Origin: CAWJLS01 sp963843755
GTDB taxonomy: Bacteria > Acidobacteriota > Thermoanaerobaculia > Multivoradales > DATKCC01
Assembly: GCA_963843755.1 (NCBI GenBank)
Contig: CAWJLS010000007.1
Coordinates: forward strand, 248,001 to 312,000
Direction: 5' to 3'
Length of the DNA: 64,000 bases
The notes beneath the pieces were generated by a model, which saw nothing but the letters and a program-made list of their open reading frames with translations, was not told the DNA's origin and searched no databases. Each line of letters begins with the position of its first letter. The stretch's first letter is position 1. Made by a program: the position numbers and the translations under genes. Of this stretch, positions 17,491-26,913 are shown piece after piece.

Positions 17491-18705
17491 ATGATGAAAG
17501 TCGTTCTCGCCTATTCCGGAGGTCTCGACACCTCTGTCATCTTGAAGTGGATTCAGGAGCGCTACGACGCCGAGGTGATCACGTACACCGGCGATGTGGG
17601 GCAGGGGGAGGCGGAGCTGGAGCGCGCTCGACGCGGGGCGGAGCGACACGGGGCGGCGGACGTGGTGATCGAGGATTTGAAGCGGGAGCTCGTTGAGGAG
17701 TGTGTGTTTCCGGCGTTGCGGGCGAACGCGGTCTACGAGTGGTATTACCTGCTGGGGACGGCGCTGGCGCGGCCCGTGTTGGCGCGCGGTCTGGTGCGGG
17801 CGGCGGAGCAGGCCGGGGCGGACGCGATCGCCCACGGGGCGACGGGGAAGGGGAACGACCAGATCCGGTTCGAGCTGGCGGCCTATGCACTCAAGCCGGA
17901 CATCCGGGTGATCGCCCCCTGGCGGGAGTGGGATTTCCGCGGCAGGAAGGATCTGCTCGCCTACGCCCGGGAGAAGGGGATCGAGACGCCGGCGGCGGGC
18001 TCGGAGGCGCCGCCGTTTTCGACCGACGACAACCTGATGCACATCTCTTACGAGGGCGGCGTGCTGGAGGACCCGTGGGCGGCGCCGCCGAAGGGGATGT
18101 ACCGGATGACGGTCGACCCGGAGGACGCGCCGGACGAGCCGGAGCGGGTGACGGTGACTTTCGAGCGCGGCGACCCGGTGGCGGTGAACGGCGAGCGGCT
18201 GGCGCCGGTGGAGCTGCTGATGCGGCTCAACGAGCTCGCCGGCCGCCACGGCGTCGGCCGGATCGACATCGTCGAGAACCGCTATCTCGGGATGAAGAGC
18301 CGCGGTTGCTACGAGACGCCGGGCGGGACGCTCCTCCACCACGCGCGGCGGGCGGTGGAGTCGATCACCCTCGACCGGGAGCTCCACCACCTGCGCGACG
18401 AGCTGGTGCCGCGCTATGCCGAGATGATCTACAACGGCCTCTGGTTCAGCCCGGAGCGCGAAGCCCTCCAGTCGTTCATGGACAGCGTCCAGCGGCGGGT
18501 CAACGGCGAGGCGCGGCTCAAGCTCTACAAGGGGCACGCGGCGATCGAGGGGCGCCGCTCGGCGACCCACACGCTCTACGACGAGGCGACCGCCACGTTC
18601 GAGGCGGACGACGTCTACGACCAGTCGGACGCGACCGGCTTCATCCGGCTCCGGGCGCTCCGCCTGCGGACGCTCGCCGCCAGGCGGATCTCGGAGGGGG
18701 AGTGA
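17491..18705 (+). CDS. argG: Argininosuccinate synthase
   Basis: This cytoplasmic enzyme joins citrulline and aspartate at the cost of ATP in arginine biosynthesis. The N-type ATP pyrophosphatase loop is AYSGGLDTSV (residues about 7-16), followed by HGATGKGNDQIRFE (about 112-125), both hallmarks of ArgG. Its 404 residues are the normal length. ATG 17491 or the adjacent ATG 17494 may start it. It overlaps argH by 4 bp (GTGA). Expression may depend on opening the hairpin over its SD. Confidence 0.97.
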   Translation: MMKVVLAYSGGLDTSVILKWIQERYDAEVITYTGDVGQGEAELERARRGAERHGAADVVIEDLKRELVEECVFPALRANAVYEWYYLLGTALARPVLARGLVRAAEQAGADAIAHGATGKGNDQIRFELAAYALKPDIRVIAPWREWDFRGRKDLLAYAREKGIETPAAGSEAPPFSTDDNLMHISYEGGVLEDPWAAPPKGMYRMTVDPEDAPDEPERVTVTFERGDPVAVNGERLAPVELLMRLNELAGRHGVGRIDIVENRYLGMKSRGCYETPGGTLLHHARRAVESITLDRELHHLRDELVPRYAEMIYNGLWFSPEREALQSFMDSVQRRVNGEARLKLYKGHAAIEGRRSATHTLYDEATATFEADDVYDQSDATGFIRLRALRLRTLAARRISEGE

Positions 18706-20069
18706 GCCTCCGGGGGCGCTTCGGCGGACCGGCGGACGCGGCGTTCCAAAGGTTTTCGTCGTCGATCGCCGTCGACCTGCGCATGGCGGCGGAGGAGATC
18801 GCCGCGTCGAAGGCCCACGCCACCATGCTGGGCGAGGTGGGCGTGCTGACGGCGGAGGAGGCCGGGCGCCTGGTCGAAGGTCTGGACGCGGTGGGGCGGG
18901 AGCTTGCCGACGGCAGCTTCCGCCCCGGCGACGCGCTCGAGGACGTCCACATGGCGGTCGAGGCGCGGCTGGTGGAGACCCTGGGCGAGGTGGGGCGCAA
19001 GCTCCACACCGCCCGCTCCAGGAACGATCAGGTGGCGACCGACGTGCGCCTGTGGCTCAAGCACCGGGCCCGGGAGCTGGACGCCGCCCTCGTGGCGCTC
19101 CTCGGCGCTCTGCTCGACCGGATCGAGGCCGACGGCCGGACCCTCATGCCCGGCTACACCCATCTCCAGCGGGGCCAGCCGATCCTCCTCGGCCACCACC
19201 TGCTGGCCCACGCCTGGCCGCTGGCGCGGGATCGGGGGCGACTGGCCGACGCCGTCGCCCGGCTGGACGAGTGTCCGCTCGGCGCCTGCGCCCTGGCCGG
19301 CACCGCCCACCCGATCGACCGCCGCCGGACGGCGGAGCTGCTCGGCTTCGCCCGGCCGGTGCCCAACGCCATGGACGCCGTCGCCGCTCGCGACCACGAG
19401 CAGGAGGTGGCGGCGGCCTGCGCGATCCTCACGACCCACCTGTCGCGCCAGGCCGAGGAGCTGGTGCTCTGGTCGACGGCGGAGATGCGCTTCGTCCGTC
19501 TGGGCGAGGGCTTCGCCACCGGTTCGTCGATCATGCCGCAGAAGCGCAACCCGGACGCCGCCGAGCTGGTCCGCGGCAAGGCGGCCCGGGTGCACGGCGA
19601 TCTCACCGCCCTGCTGGCGCTGGTCAAGAACCTGCCGCTGGCCTACAACCGCGACCTCCAGGAGGACCGGGAGCCGCTGTTCGACGCGGTCGAGACGGCG
19701 GCCGACTCCTGCCGCCTGATGGGCGGCGTCTGGCGGACGCTGGAGGTGGCGTCGGACCGCTTCGAGGCGGAGCTGGCCGGCGACTTCAGCCTGGCGACCG
19801 AGCTGGCCGACCTGTTGGTGGAGGAGGGGGTCTCCTTCCGCAAGGCCCACGAGGCGGTCGGAGGGCTGGTGCGCCGCCTGGACGAGGCGGGCCGGAACCT
19901 CTCCGGGATCGATCTCGAGACGCTCCGCCAGGCCCACGCCGCCTTCCCCGACCACGCTCTCGAGCGCCTCGACCCCCGCCGGGCGATCGAGCGCCGCGTC
20001 TCCTTGGGCGGCACGGCCTGGAGCGAGGTCGAGCGCCAGGTGGCGGCTCTCCGGGCCGCGATCGGCTGA
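18702..20069 (+). CDS. argH: Argininosuccinate lyase
   Basis: This enzyme cleaves argininosuccinate to arginine and fumarate, the last step of arginine synthesis. It belongs to the fumarase/aspartase superfamily: the signature GSSIMPQKRNPD carries the catalytic serine loop, and TARSRNDQVATD and GYTHLQRGQP are also present. GTG 18702 was chosen because it overlaps the argG stop by 4 bp and follows GGAGGGGG; it yields 455 residues, the usual length. Coupled translation with argG is likely. Confidence 0.96.
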   Translation: MSLRGRFGGPADAAFQRFSSSIAVDLRMAAEEIAASKAHATMLGEVGVLTAEEAGRLVEGLDAVGRELADGSFRPGDALEDVHMAVEARLVETLGEVGRKLHTARSRNDQVATDVRLWLKHRARELDAALVALLGALLDRIEADGRTLMPGYTHLQRGQPILLGHHLLAHAWPLARDRGRLADAVARLDECPLGACALAGTAHPIDRRRTAELLGFARPVPNAMDAVAARDHEQEVAAACAILTTHLSRQAEELVLWSTAEMRFVRLGEGFATGSSIMPQKRNPDAAELVRGKAARVHGDLTALLALVKNLPLAYNRDLQEDREPLFDAVETAADSCRLMGGVWRTLEVASDRFEAELAGDFSLATELADLLVEEGVSFRKAHEAVGGLVRRLDEAGRNLSGIDLETLRQAHAAFPDHALERLDPRRAIERRVSLGGTAWSEVERQVAALRAAIG

Positions 20070-20121
20070 TCCGGTCCGGCGCCGCCGCAGCTCACCCGTT
20101 CAGGCTGCCTGGTCTCGGTCC

Positions 20122-20151
20122 TTGACAAAGAGGACTAAATCAGTCCAGAAT
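20122..20151 (+). promoter_or_regulatory. Promoter with IscR/Rrf2-type operator for the iron operon
   Basis: TTGACA (20122-20127) is followed at 18 bp by CAGAAT (20146-20151, four of six consensus). Filling the spacer is the palindrome GGACTAAATCAGTCC (20132-20146), whose core fits the published type-1 IscR motif GACTRWWWYAGTC at every position. It does not resemble a Fur box. An Rrf2-family Fe-S sensor bound there would block the promoter. This site precedes the Fur-family gene by about 100 bp. Confidence 0.6.
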
Positions 20152-20249
20152 GGTTTCAGGTTAGTTGAGATCGCGTCTCAATAGATCTCGAGCGGGCCCG
20201 AGCTCCGAGCGCCAAGCCAGAAGACCCCGAGCCAGCCGAACTCCCATCC

Positions 20250-20792
20250 ATGGTTGCCGACACCGAGCGCAAGCAGTTTATCGACTACATCCGCGAGCGG
20301 GGCATGCGGGTGACCCCCGAGCGGCTGGCGTTGCTCGACGAGATCTACCGTCTGCACGGCCACATCGACGCCGAGGAGCTGCTCGAGGGGGTGCGCGAGG
20401 CGGGCCTCAAGGCGTCCCGGGCGACGGTCTACCGCACCCTCGAGCTGCTGGTCGACTGCGGGCTGGTCCAGCGACAGCGCCTGGGGCGCAACCGCTACCT
20501 CTACGAGCACGTCCATGCCGGCCAGCGCCACGACCACCTGGCGTGCCGCTCCTGCGGCCGGGTGGTCGAGTTCGTCAGCCCCGCCATCCAGGCCATGTTG
20601 AACGAAATCTGCCGCGCCCACCGGTTCTCCCGGGGCGACCGGCAGCTCCAGATCCTCGGGCTGTGCGAAGCCTGCGCCGCCGAGGAAGAGGGCACGCCCC
20701 ACTCCGAGATCGCCGAGCCCGTCTCGGCGGCCGGGCGTACCGGCACGCCGCCGGCCACCGACCACGCCGCGGCGGGAGGATCCCATGCTTGA
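20250..20792 (+). CDS. Fur-family metalloregulator
   Basis: This 180-residue DNA-binding repressor has the ferric-uptake-regulator fold. The winged helix reads RMRVTPERLALLDEIY-type N-terminal sequence and SRATVYRTLELL recognition helix (about residues 56-67). The metal-binding hinge is HAGQRHDHLAC, and two structural Zn pairs are C99/C102 and C139/C142. A 35-residue disordered tail beyond the second pair is unusual. It shares 8 bp with the iron permease gene, so the regulator is co-expressed with the system it probably controls. Whether it senses iron, zinc or peroxide cannot be decided from sequence; the context favours iron. Confidence 0.9.
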   Translation: MVADTERKQFIDYIRERGMRVTPERLALLDEIYRLHGHIDAEELLEGVREAGLKASRATVYRTLELLVDCGLVQRQRLGRNRYLYEHVHAGQRHDHLACRSCGRVVEFVSPAIQAMLNEICRAHRFSRGDRQLQILGLCEACAAEEEGTPHSEIAEPVSAAGRTGTPPATDHAAAGGSHA

Positions 20793-22119
20793 GTCGTTGA
20801 TCATCACGCTGCGCGAGGGGATCGAGATCGCCCTCGTGGTGGGCATCATCTACGCCTTCCTGCGCAAGGAGGAGCTGACCGGCCACCTGAAGGCGGTGTG
20901 GACCGGGCTCGTCGCCGCGGTCGCCGCCAGCCTGGCCGGCGCCTGGGCGCTCCACTCCGTGGCGCTGAACGAGGAGGTTTTCGAGGGCGTCCTCTACGTC
21001 GCCTCCGCCGTCATGGTCTCGACCATGGTGGTCTGGATGTGGCGCCACGCCAAGTCGGTCTCCGGCGAGATCAAGGGGACGCTCGGGCGGATCGTCTCGC
21101 GATCGAGCTCGCGGGCGGTGTTCGGCGGCATCTTCCTCTTCACTTTCCTGATGGTGGTGCGTGAAGGGGTGGAGACGGCTCTCTTCCTGGCGGCGGTGTC
21201 GCTGACCACGAGCGGCATCATGACGGCCCTGGGCTCGATCATCGGCATCGCCCTGGCGGTCTGGTTCGGGGTGCTGTTCATCCGCGGCAGCGTCAAGATG
21301 GATCTGGGCCGGTTCTTCAAGGTGACCGGTATCGCCCTGTTCATCTTCACGGTGCAGCTCCTGCTCAACGGGTACCACGAGCTCTCCGAAGCCGGCTGGG
21401 TGCCGGCGAACCGGACGACCATGGCGACCATCGGGCCGCTGGTCAGGAACGAGTTTTTCTTCATCGTCGCGGTGCTCGCCCTGCCGCTGATCGCCCTGGC
21501 GGTGCCGGGGCGGGCAGGCCGCGAAGCCGCGGCGGCCGCCGGCGAAGGCGGCTCCGAGCCCGCCGGCCAGGCCAGCTCGGCCAACCCGGCGGAACGCCGG
21601 CTGCGCCTGGCGGAGATCCGCCGCCAGGGGCGGACCCGGCTCGCCGCCGGCACCCTGGGGGTCGTGATCCTGGCCCTGCTCGGCCTCGGCTTCACCTACA
21701 GCCGCTCGGAGAAGGTGACGCCGGTCGAGGCGGTCCAGGCCGGAGCGGACGGTGCCGTGCGCATCCCCCTCGCCTCCCTGGGCACCGGCAAGCTCCACCG
21801 TTACAGCGTCGACGTGGACGGCACGACGGTCCGCTTCATCGCCATGCACCTCGGCTCCGGCGAGATCGTCGCCGGCCTGGACGCCTGCGTGATCTGCGGC
21901 GACAAGGGGTACTCCCAGAGCGGCTCGGAGGTCTTCTGCCAGCACTGCGCCTCGATCATCAATCCCACGACCATCGGGCAGGGCGGGGGCTGCAACCCGA
22001 TCCCCCTGGCCGTCGACACGGCGTCGAACGAGCTGGTGGTGCAGCACGCGGCGCTCGAGAAGGCCAAGCCGGTGTTCGACCACTCGGGCGGCGCGCACCA
22101 GGGCCACCACGCCTCCTAG
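20785..22119 (+). CDS. FTR1-family iron permease fused to a DUF2318 domain
   Basis: This 444-residue membrane protein imports iron. The N-terminal part (1-240) is an FTR1/EfeU permease with about seven helices and the two essential REGxE motifs, R10-E14 and R126-E130. After a linker and another helix (about 287-303), the C-terminal extracytoplasmic part is DUF2318 with Cys pairs C368/C371 and C385/C388 plus C403, likely a metal or redox site. Followed by two FtsX permeases and an ATPase, it matches the order of the Campylobacter p19-type iron locus (Cj1658-Cj1663), where the FTR1 and DUF2318 parts are separate genes and P19 is present; P19 is missing here. Confidence 0.88.
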   Translation: MLESLIITLREGIEIALVVGIIYAFLRKEELTGHLKAVWTGLVAAVAASLAGAWALHSVALNEEVFEGVLYVASAVMVSTMVVWMWRHAKSVSGEIKGTLGRIVSRSSSRAVFGGIFLFTFLMVVREGVETALFLAAVSLTTSGIMTALGSIIGIALAVWFGVLFIRGSVKMDLGRFFKVTGIALFIFTVQLLLNGYHELSEAGWVPANRTTMATIGPLVRNEFFFIVAVLALPLIALAVPGRAGREAAAAAGEGGSEPAGQASSANPAERRLRLAEIRRQGRTRLAAGTLGVVILALLGLGFTYSRSEKVTPVEAVQAGADGAVRIPLASLGTGKLHRYSVDVDGTTVRFIAMHLGSGEIVAGLDACVICGDKGYSQSGSEVFCQHCASIINPTTIGQGGGCNPIPLAVDTASNELVVQHAALEKAKPVFDHSGGAHQGHHAS

Positions 22120-22297
22120 CCTGCACTCTTCATGAGCCACCTACTGCGAGCCGCAATTGCACGCAATCTCAGGGCGTACTCGCTCTTTGCTCCTCGACGT
22201 ACCGTACAGTACGCCTGCGTCGCGCATCGCTGTGTGCGCCCTGATCTCACGCGCACTTGCGGCTCTCGCTACGGCGTCTCGTGAATAGTGCAGGCTA
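22117..22297. repeat. 181-bp imperfect palindrome with 11-bp perfect terminal arms
   Basis: The element begins with TAGCCTGCACT (22117-22127, its TAG being the stop codon of the iron permease gene) and ends with the exact reverse complement AGTGCAGGCTA (22287-22297). Most of the inside also pairs: GCGAGCCGCAA near 22148 with TTGCGGCTCTCGC near 22258, and CAGGGCG near 22171 with CGCCCTG near 22239, with a small central hairpin around GTACCGTACAGTAC. It fills nearly the whole gap before the next gene. It looks like a REP/BIME- or MITE-like element; no ORF is inside. Confidence 0.7.
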
Positions 22298-22322
22298 GAT
22301 TCGCGACGGACCGGGACGGACC

Positions 22323-23666
22323 ATGTTTCTCCGACTGCTGATCGAGTCGTTTCGGCGGGGCCGGCGCTCCAAGGCGCTCGCCCTGGGCGCCGTCGCCCTC
22401 GGCACCCTGGCCGCGACGGCGCTGGCGACCCTGGTCCTGGCGTCGGGGGATCGGTTCGCCCGCAGCCTGGCCTCCTACGGCGCCAACCTCCGGGTGGTGC
22501 CGGCCGACGGCGCAGACACCCTGCCGGTCGGTGAGCTGGAGCGGCTGGACAAGATCTTCTGGCGCAACAACCTGGTGGCGATCGCGCCGCTGCTGGAGCT
22601 ACGGGTGGAGATGACGCCGACCGCGGCCGGCGCGCCCGCGGGCGCCGCGGTCCCGACCGTCGCGCCGGTGGTGGGGACCTGGTTCGGCCACCACCTTGCC
22701 CACTGGACCACCGGCCTGCCCTCGACCCGCCCGTCGCTGCCGGTGACCGGCCGCTGGCCCGCGGACGGGGCCGCCGAGGTCGCCCTGGGGCGCCGGCTGG
22801 CGGCGCGGCTCGGGCTCTCTGACGCGGTGACCACCGGAGCGCCGTCGGTCACGCTGGCCCTGGACGGCCGCGCGGTCGACCTCACCGTCGTCGGCCTGGT
22901 GGGCGGCGGAGGCGACGAGGAGGAGCGGGCGTTCGCGCCGCTCACGCCGGTCCAGACCCTGGCCGGGCCCGCCGCGGTGGCGGAAGGGCGGATCACCAGC
23001 GCGGAGATCTTCGCCATGACCATCCCCGAGCCGACCTTTCAGCGGCGGGACCCGGCGGCGATGAGCCCGGAGGAGTACGACACCTGGTACTGCACGGCCT
23101 ATCCGTCGGCCGTTGCCCAGTCGATCGACGAGGGGCTGCCGTCGGCGCGGGCGGACGTGGTGCGGGCGGTGGCCGGCGCCTCGGGCGCGGTGCTGCTCAA
23201 GCTGCGCGCCGTGCTGCTCGGGCTGGCGGCGCTGACGGTCTTGGGCGCCTTCCTCGGCGTCTCCTCGACCATGACCGCCACCGTCCAGGGGCGCGAGCGC
23301 GAGCTGGCCCTGCTCTCCGCCCTCGGCTCCGAGCGCTCCTGGATCGTCCGCTTCTTCTTGACCGAGGCGGCGCTCATCGGCGTCGTCGGCGGTCTTCTCG
23401 GCGGCGCCGCCGGGATGGCCACCGGCCGCTGGCTGGCGCAGGCCCTGTTCGGCCTGCCGGAGGCCTGGGTGCCGGTGCTCCTCCCCCTGGCAGTGGCCCT
23501 GGGGCTCGCGGTCGCCGTCGCCGGGACATTGCGGCCGCTGACCCGGGTGCTGCGGAGCGCGCCGGCGTCGGTTCTGGCCGGCGGCGGCCGGCGCTTCGAC
23601 GGGCGTGCGCTCGGCCGGTCGCTCGATTCCACGGGCGGTCCCGGGCTCGAAAGGGCACGGCCATGA
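22323..23666 (+). CDS. FtsX-type ABC permease of the iron locus (first)
   Basis: This 447-residue permease has an N-terminal helix (about residues 15-40), a periplasmic domain of roughly 250 residues, and three C-terminal helices with the ERELALLSALGSERSW coupling loop of the FtsX fold. The periplasmic domain carries a YDTWYCTAYPSAV segment. It overlaps the next permease gene by 4 bp (ATGA). By position it corresponds to Cj1661/Cj1662 of the Campylobacter iron locus. The 181-bp palindrome separates it from the FTR1 gene, which may set different transcript levels. Confidence 0.87.
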   Translation: MFLRLLIESFRRGRRSKALALGAVALGTLAATALATLVLASGDRFARSLASYGANLRVVPADGADTLPVGELERLDKIFWRNNLVAIAPLLELRVEMTPTAAGAPAGAAVPTVAPVVGTWFGHHLAHWTTGLPSTRPSLPVTGRWPADGAAEVALGRRLAARLGLSDAVTTGAPSVTLALDGRAVDLTVVGLVGGGGDEEERAFAPLTPVQTLAGPAAVAEGRITSAEIFAMTIPEPTFQRRDPAAMSPEEYDTWYCTAYPSAVAQSIDEGLPSARADVVRAVAGASGAVLLKLRAVLLGLAALTVLGAFLGVSSTMTATVQGRERELALLSALGSERSWIVRFFLTEAALIGVVGGLLGGAAGMATGRWLAQALFGLPEAWVPVLLPLAVALGLAVAVAGTLRPLTRVLRSAPASVLAGGGRRFDGRALGRSLDSTGGPGLERARP

Positions 23667-24871
23667 TCGCGCGCCTGCTCTTCGGCAGCCTGCGGCGGCG
23701 CCTCCGCCACCTGGCGCTGATCGCCGTCGCCACGACCGTCGCCGCCGGCACTGTCGCGGCCACCGCCGGCCTCGGTGCGCGGCTGGAGGAGGGGCTCCAG
23801 AGCGCCCTCCACGCCGCCGGTCCCAACCTGGTGGTGCGGCCCCAGGTCGGCGGCCCGGACCGGCTGCCGGCGGGCGCCCTCGCGACGGTCGAGACCACGC
23901 CCGGCGTGTCGGTCGCCGCGGCGGTCTCCGAGCTTGCCAGGAGGCGTTCGGGAGAGAGCACCCCGGTGGTGGCCGTCTCGCCCGGCTTCTTCTCGCTCCA
24001 CCCGGACTGGGAGATCGACGGTCGCCCGCCCGCGTCCGGCGCGGCCCGGCCCGAGGTGCTGGTCGGCTCCCGGGTCGGTGCCGACGTGGTCGCCTCGCTC
24101 GGCGCACTCGAAGCCGGGGGGGAGGACGGCCCGCGGGTGGTCGGCCGGCTGACGACCGGCGAGGATCTCGACCGGGCGTTGATCGTCGCCCTGGGCCCGG
24201 ACGGCGCCCTGCCGGCTGCCGGAGGGCTCGGGGCGCTCGGAACCGACCGGGCCGGCGGAGCGCGGAGCGCTTCGGATCGGCCGGATCAGACGGATCAGAG
24301 GGATCGGGCGGATCGGGCGGATCGGACGGATCGCCTGGACGACATCGGCCGCATCGAGGTGCGCACCGAGCCGGGCCGGGTCGAGCAGGTGGCCGCCGCC
24401 ATCGAGGCCCGGCTGGCCGGCTCCGAGGCCCGCCCTCTGTCCAAAGTGACCGCCACCGACGCGCGCCTGACCCGGAACCTCCAGGCGCTGATGGCCGGGG
24501 TCGGCGGCATCTGTCTGCTGCTCGCCCTGGTCACCGTCGCCTCGGCGACCCTCGCCCTGCTCGAAGAGCGGCGCAAGGAGATGGCCCTCTTCCTGTCGCT
24601 CGGCTACACCGGGCGCTGGGTCCAGGGGCTGGTCACCGGCGAGCTGTCGCTCGTCGGGCTGGTCTCGGTGGTGGTCGGCTCCCTGGCCGGCGAGGCGGCG
24701 GCCGCGGCGCTTGCACGGGAGCTCCTCGGGCTCTCCGGTACGTTTTCACCGAGCCTCGCCGGCGTCTCGGCGGGGCTCCTGGTGGTGGTCGCGGTGATCG
24801 CCGCGGCGGCCGCCCTGGTGCGCCGCCGGGTGGAGCGGCTCGACCCCGCCCTGGTGCTCCAGGGGCACTGA
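23663..24871 (+). CDS. FtsX-type ABC permease of the iron locus (second)
   Basis: This is the second permease, 402 residues, with an N-terminal helix (about 12-35), a periplasmic domain, and three C-terminal helices with the RRKEMALFLSLGYTGRW loop. A short tandem repeat inside the periplasmic domain encodes D(R/Q)x triplets (residues about 205-224), a low-complexity insertion probably outside the fold. It begins within the stop codon of the preceding gene. It probably forms a heterodimer with that permease. Confidence 0.87.
   Translation: MIARLLFGSLRRRLRHLALIAVATTVAAGTVAATAGLGARLEEGLQSALHAAGPNLVVRPQVGGPDRLPAGALATVETTPGVSVAAAVSELARRRSGESTPVVAVSPGFFSLHPDWEIDGRPPASGAARPEVLVGSRVGADVVASLGALEAGGEDGPRVVGRLTTGEDLDRALIVALGPDGALPAAGGLGALGTDRAGGARSASDRPDQTDQRDRADRADRTDRLDDIGRIEVRTEPGRVEQVAAAIEARLAGSEARPLSKVTATDARLTRNLQALMAGVGGICLLLALVTVASATLALLEERRKEMALFLSLGYTGRWVQGLVTGELSLVGLVSVVVGSLAGEAAAAALARELLGLSGTFSPSLAGVSAGLLVVVAVIAAAAALVRRRVERLDPALVLQGH
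24275..24331 (+). repeat. In-frame 9-bp tandem repeat within a permease gene
   Basis: About six copies of a 9-bp unit of the form GATCRGNNG lie in frame and encode repeated Asp-Arg/Gln-x triplets. Because the unit is a multiple of three, copy-number change would alter length without a frameshift. Confidence 0.6.
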
Positions 24872-24928
24872 TCGAACGAGAACCGAAGCACGAGACGGTG
24901 GGCAAGCACGGGAGAAAGAGAGACTGAC

Positions 24929-25657
<729 letters not shown>

Positions 25658-25659
25658 GC

Positions 25660-26859
25660 TTGCCGCGAGCTCTCACCCTCACCCTCACGCTCGCCCTCCT
25701 CGGCGGGCCACTCGCGGTCTTCGCATCGGCGGCGGGATCGGCGGCGGAGCCGGCTTCGGCCTCCCTTGGCGCCGCGCCTGCGATGCCGCCGGCCACGGTC
25801 GAGCGCACCCTCTTTCTGATGGGCACCCGGGCGGTCCTCCGGGTGGAGGCGACCGACCGGGCCGTGGCCCTCGCCGCCAGCGAGGCGGCGGTCCGGTCGC
25901 TCGAGCGGAGCGCGGCCCGTCTCTCCACCTGGGGCGAAGCCCCGCCGGACGACTCGCCGGACGGGTCATCGACCGACGGGGCCGGTGAGCTGGCCCGGCT
26001 CAACCGGGCGCCGGTGGGGGAGACGGTCGTGCTGTCGCCCCGGCTGGCCGGCGAGCTCCGCCGGGTGGAGGCGTGCCGGCAGGCCACCGGCGGCGCGTTC
26101 GACCCCGCGGTCGGCGCCCTGGTCGCCGCCTGGGGGCTGCGCGACGGCGGCCGGCTGCCGTCGCCGGAGGAGATCACGCGCGCCCTGGCGGCGGACCGCG
26201 GCGGCCTGGAGCTCCGGGAGACGCCGGCGGGAGCGGTGGCGATCCGTCGTGGCGCCGGGGTCGTCCTGGACGAAGGTGCCTGGGGCAAGGGCGCCGGGCT
26301 CGACGCGGCGATGGCGGTGCTCGGCGCCGAGCCGGCGGTCGTGGCCGCCGAGCTCGACCTCGGCGGGCAGCTCGCGGTGCTGCGCCGTGACCGGGGAGCC
26401 GCGGTCGGCGCGGACGGTTCCGACGGCGCGGACTCTGCGAACGCGCCGGGTTCCGCCCTGGCGCCGGCGATCATCGACCTGGCCGACCCGCGGGCGCGGG
26501 ACCGGGTCGTCGCCCGGCTCGAAATCCGCTCGGGATCGGTCGCCACCTCCGGCAACTCCGAGCGCGGCCTGATCGTCGACGGCCGCCGGATCGGCCACCT
26601 GCTCGACCCGCGGACCGGCCGGCCGGCGCCCGACTTCGGCAGCATCACCGTCTGGGCGCCGACCGCGCTCGAGGCCGACTGCCTGGCGACCGGCCTCTAC
26701 GTGCTCGGCCCCGAGGCCGCCCTGGCCTGGGCCGAGGCCCACCCGGGGATCGAGGTCGTTGTCGCGCGGGTGGACAGCGGTGACAGCGGTGGGGGCGGTG
26801 CGAGCGGCGTGCGGCTCCAGGCCTCGTCCGGCCTCGGAGACCGGCTCACACTCCCGTAA
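25660..26859 (+). CDS. apbE: FAD:protein FMN transferase (ApbE family)
   Basis: This exported enzyme covalently attaches FMN to threonine or serine of extracytoplasmic proteins. Motifs in order are FLMGTRA, ARLNRAP, DPAVGALVAAWG, an EGAWGKGAGLD loop (usual form GxxKGxAxD), LDLGGQLAV, VATSGNSER, HLLDPRTG and ALEADCLATGLY; the metal-binding region is intact. TTG 25660 is the likely start since it begins a signal peptide (LTLTLTLALLGG core) right after the ATPase stop. At 399 residues it is slightly long because of an Ala/Asp/Gly-rich insert (about 247-265). No FMN-binding substrate protein is obvious in the window. Confidence 0.88.
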   Translation: MPRALTLTLTLALLGGPLAVFASAAGSAAEPASASLGAAPAMPPATVERTLFLMGTRAVLRVEATDRAVALAASEAAVRSLERSAARLSTWGEAPPDDSPDGSSTDGAGELARLNRAPVGETVVLSPRLAGELRRVEACRQATGGAFDPAVGALVAAWGLRDGGRLPSPEEITRALAADRGGLELRETPAGAVAIRRGAGVVLDEGAWGKGAGLDAAMAVLGAEPAVVAAELDLGGQLAVLRRDRGAAVGADGSDGADSANAPGSALAPAIIDLADPRARDRVVARLEIRSGSVATSGNSERGLIVDGRRIGHLLDPRTGRPAPDFGSITVWAPTALEADCLATGLYVLGPEAALAWAEAHPGIEVVVARVDSGDSGGGGASGVRLQASSGLGDRLTLP

Positions 26860-26875
26860 CCCCCGACCTCACCGA

Positions 26876-26895
26876 GCCCCCCTCCGGGAGGGGGC
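26876..26895. terminator. GC-rich hairpin between convergent genes
   Basis: GCCCCCCTCC and GGGAGGGGGC form a nearly perfect stem in the 54-bp gap between convergent apbE and the solute-binding gene. There is no T-tract, so termination is only suggested by position. Confidence 0.4.
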
Positions 26896-26913
26896 GCCCC
26901 TGAGAATCCCGCC

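Noticed and set aside
20132..20146. Fur box reading of the palindrome before the Fur-family gene
   Set aside because: The sequence lacks the GATAATGATNATCATTATC pattern, whereas it fits the IscR type-1 core completely.
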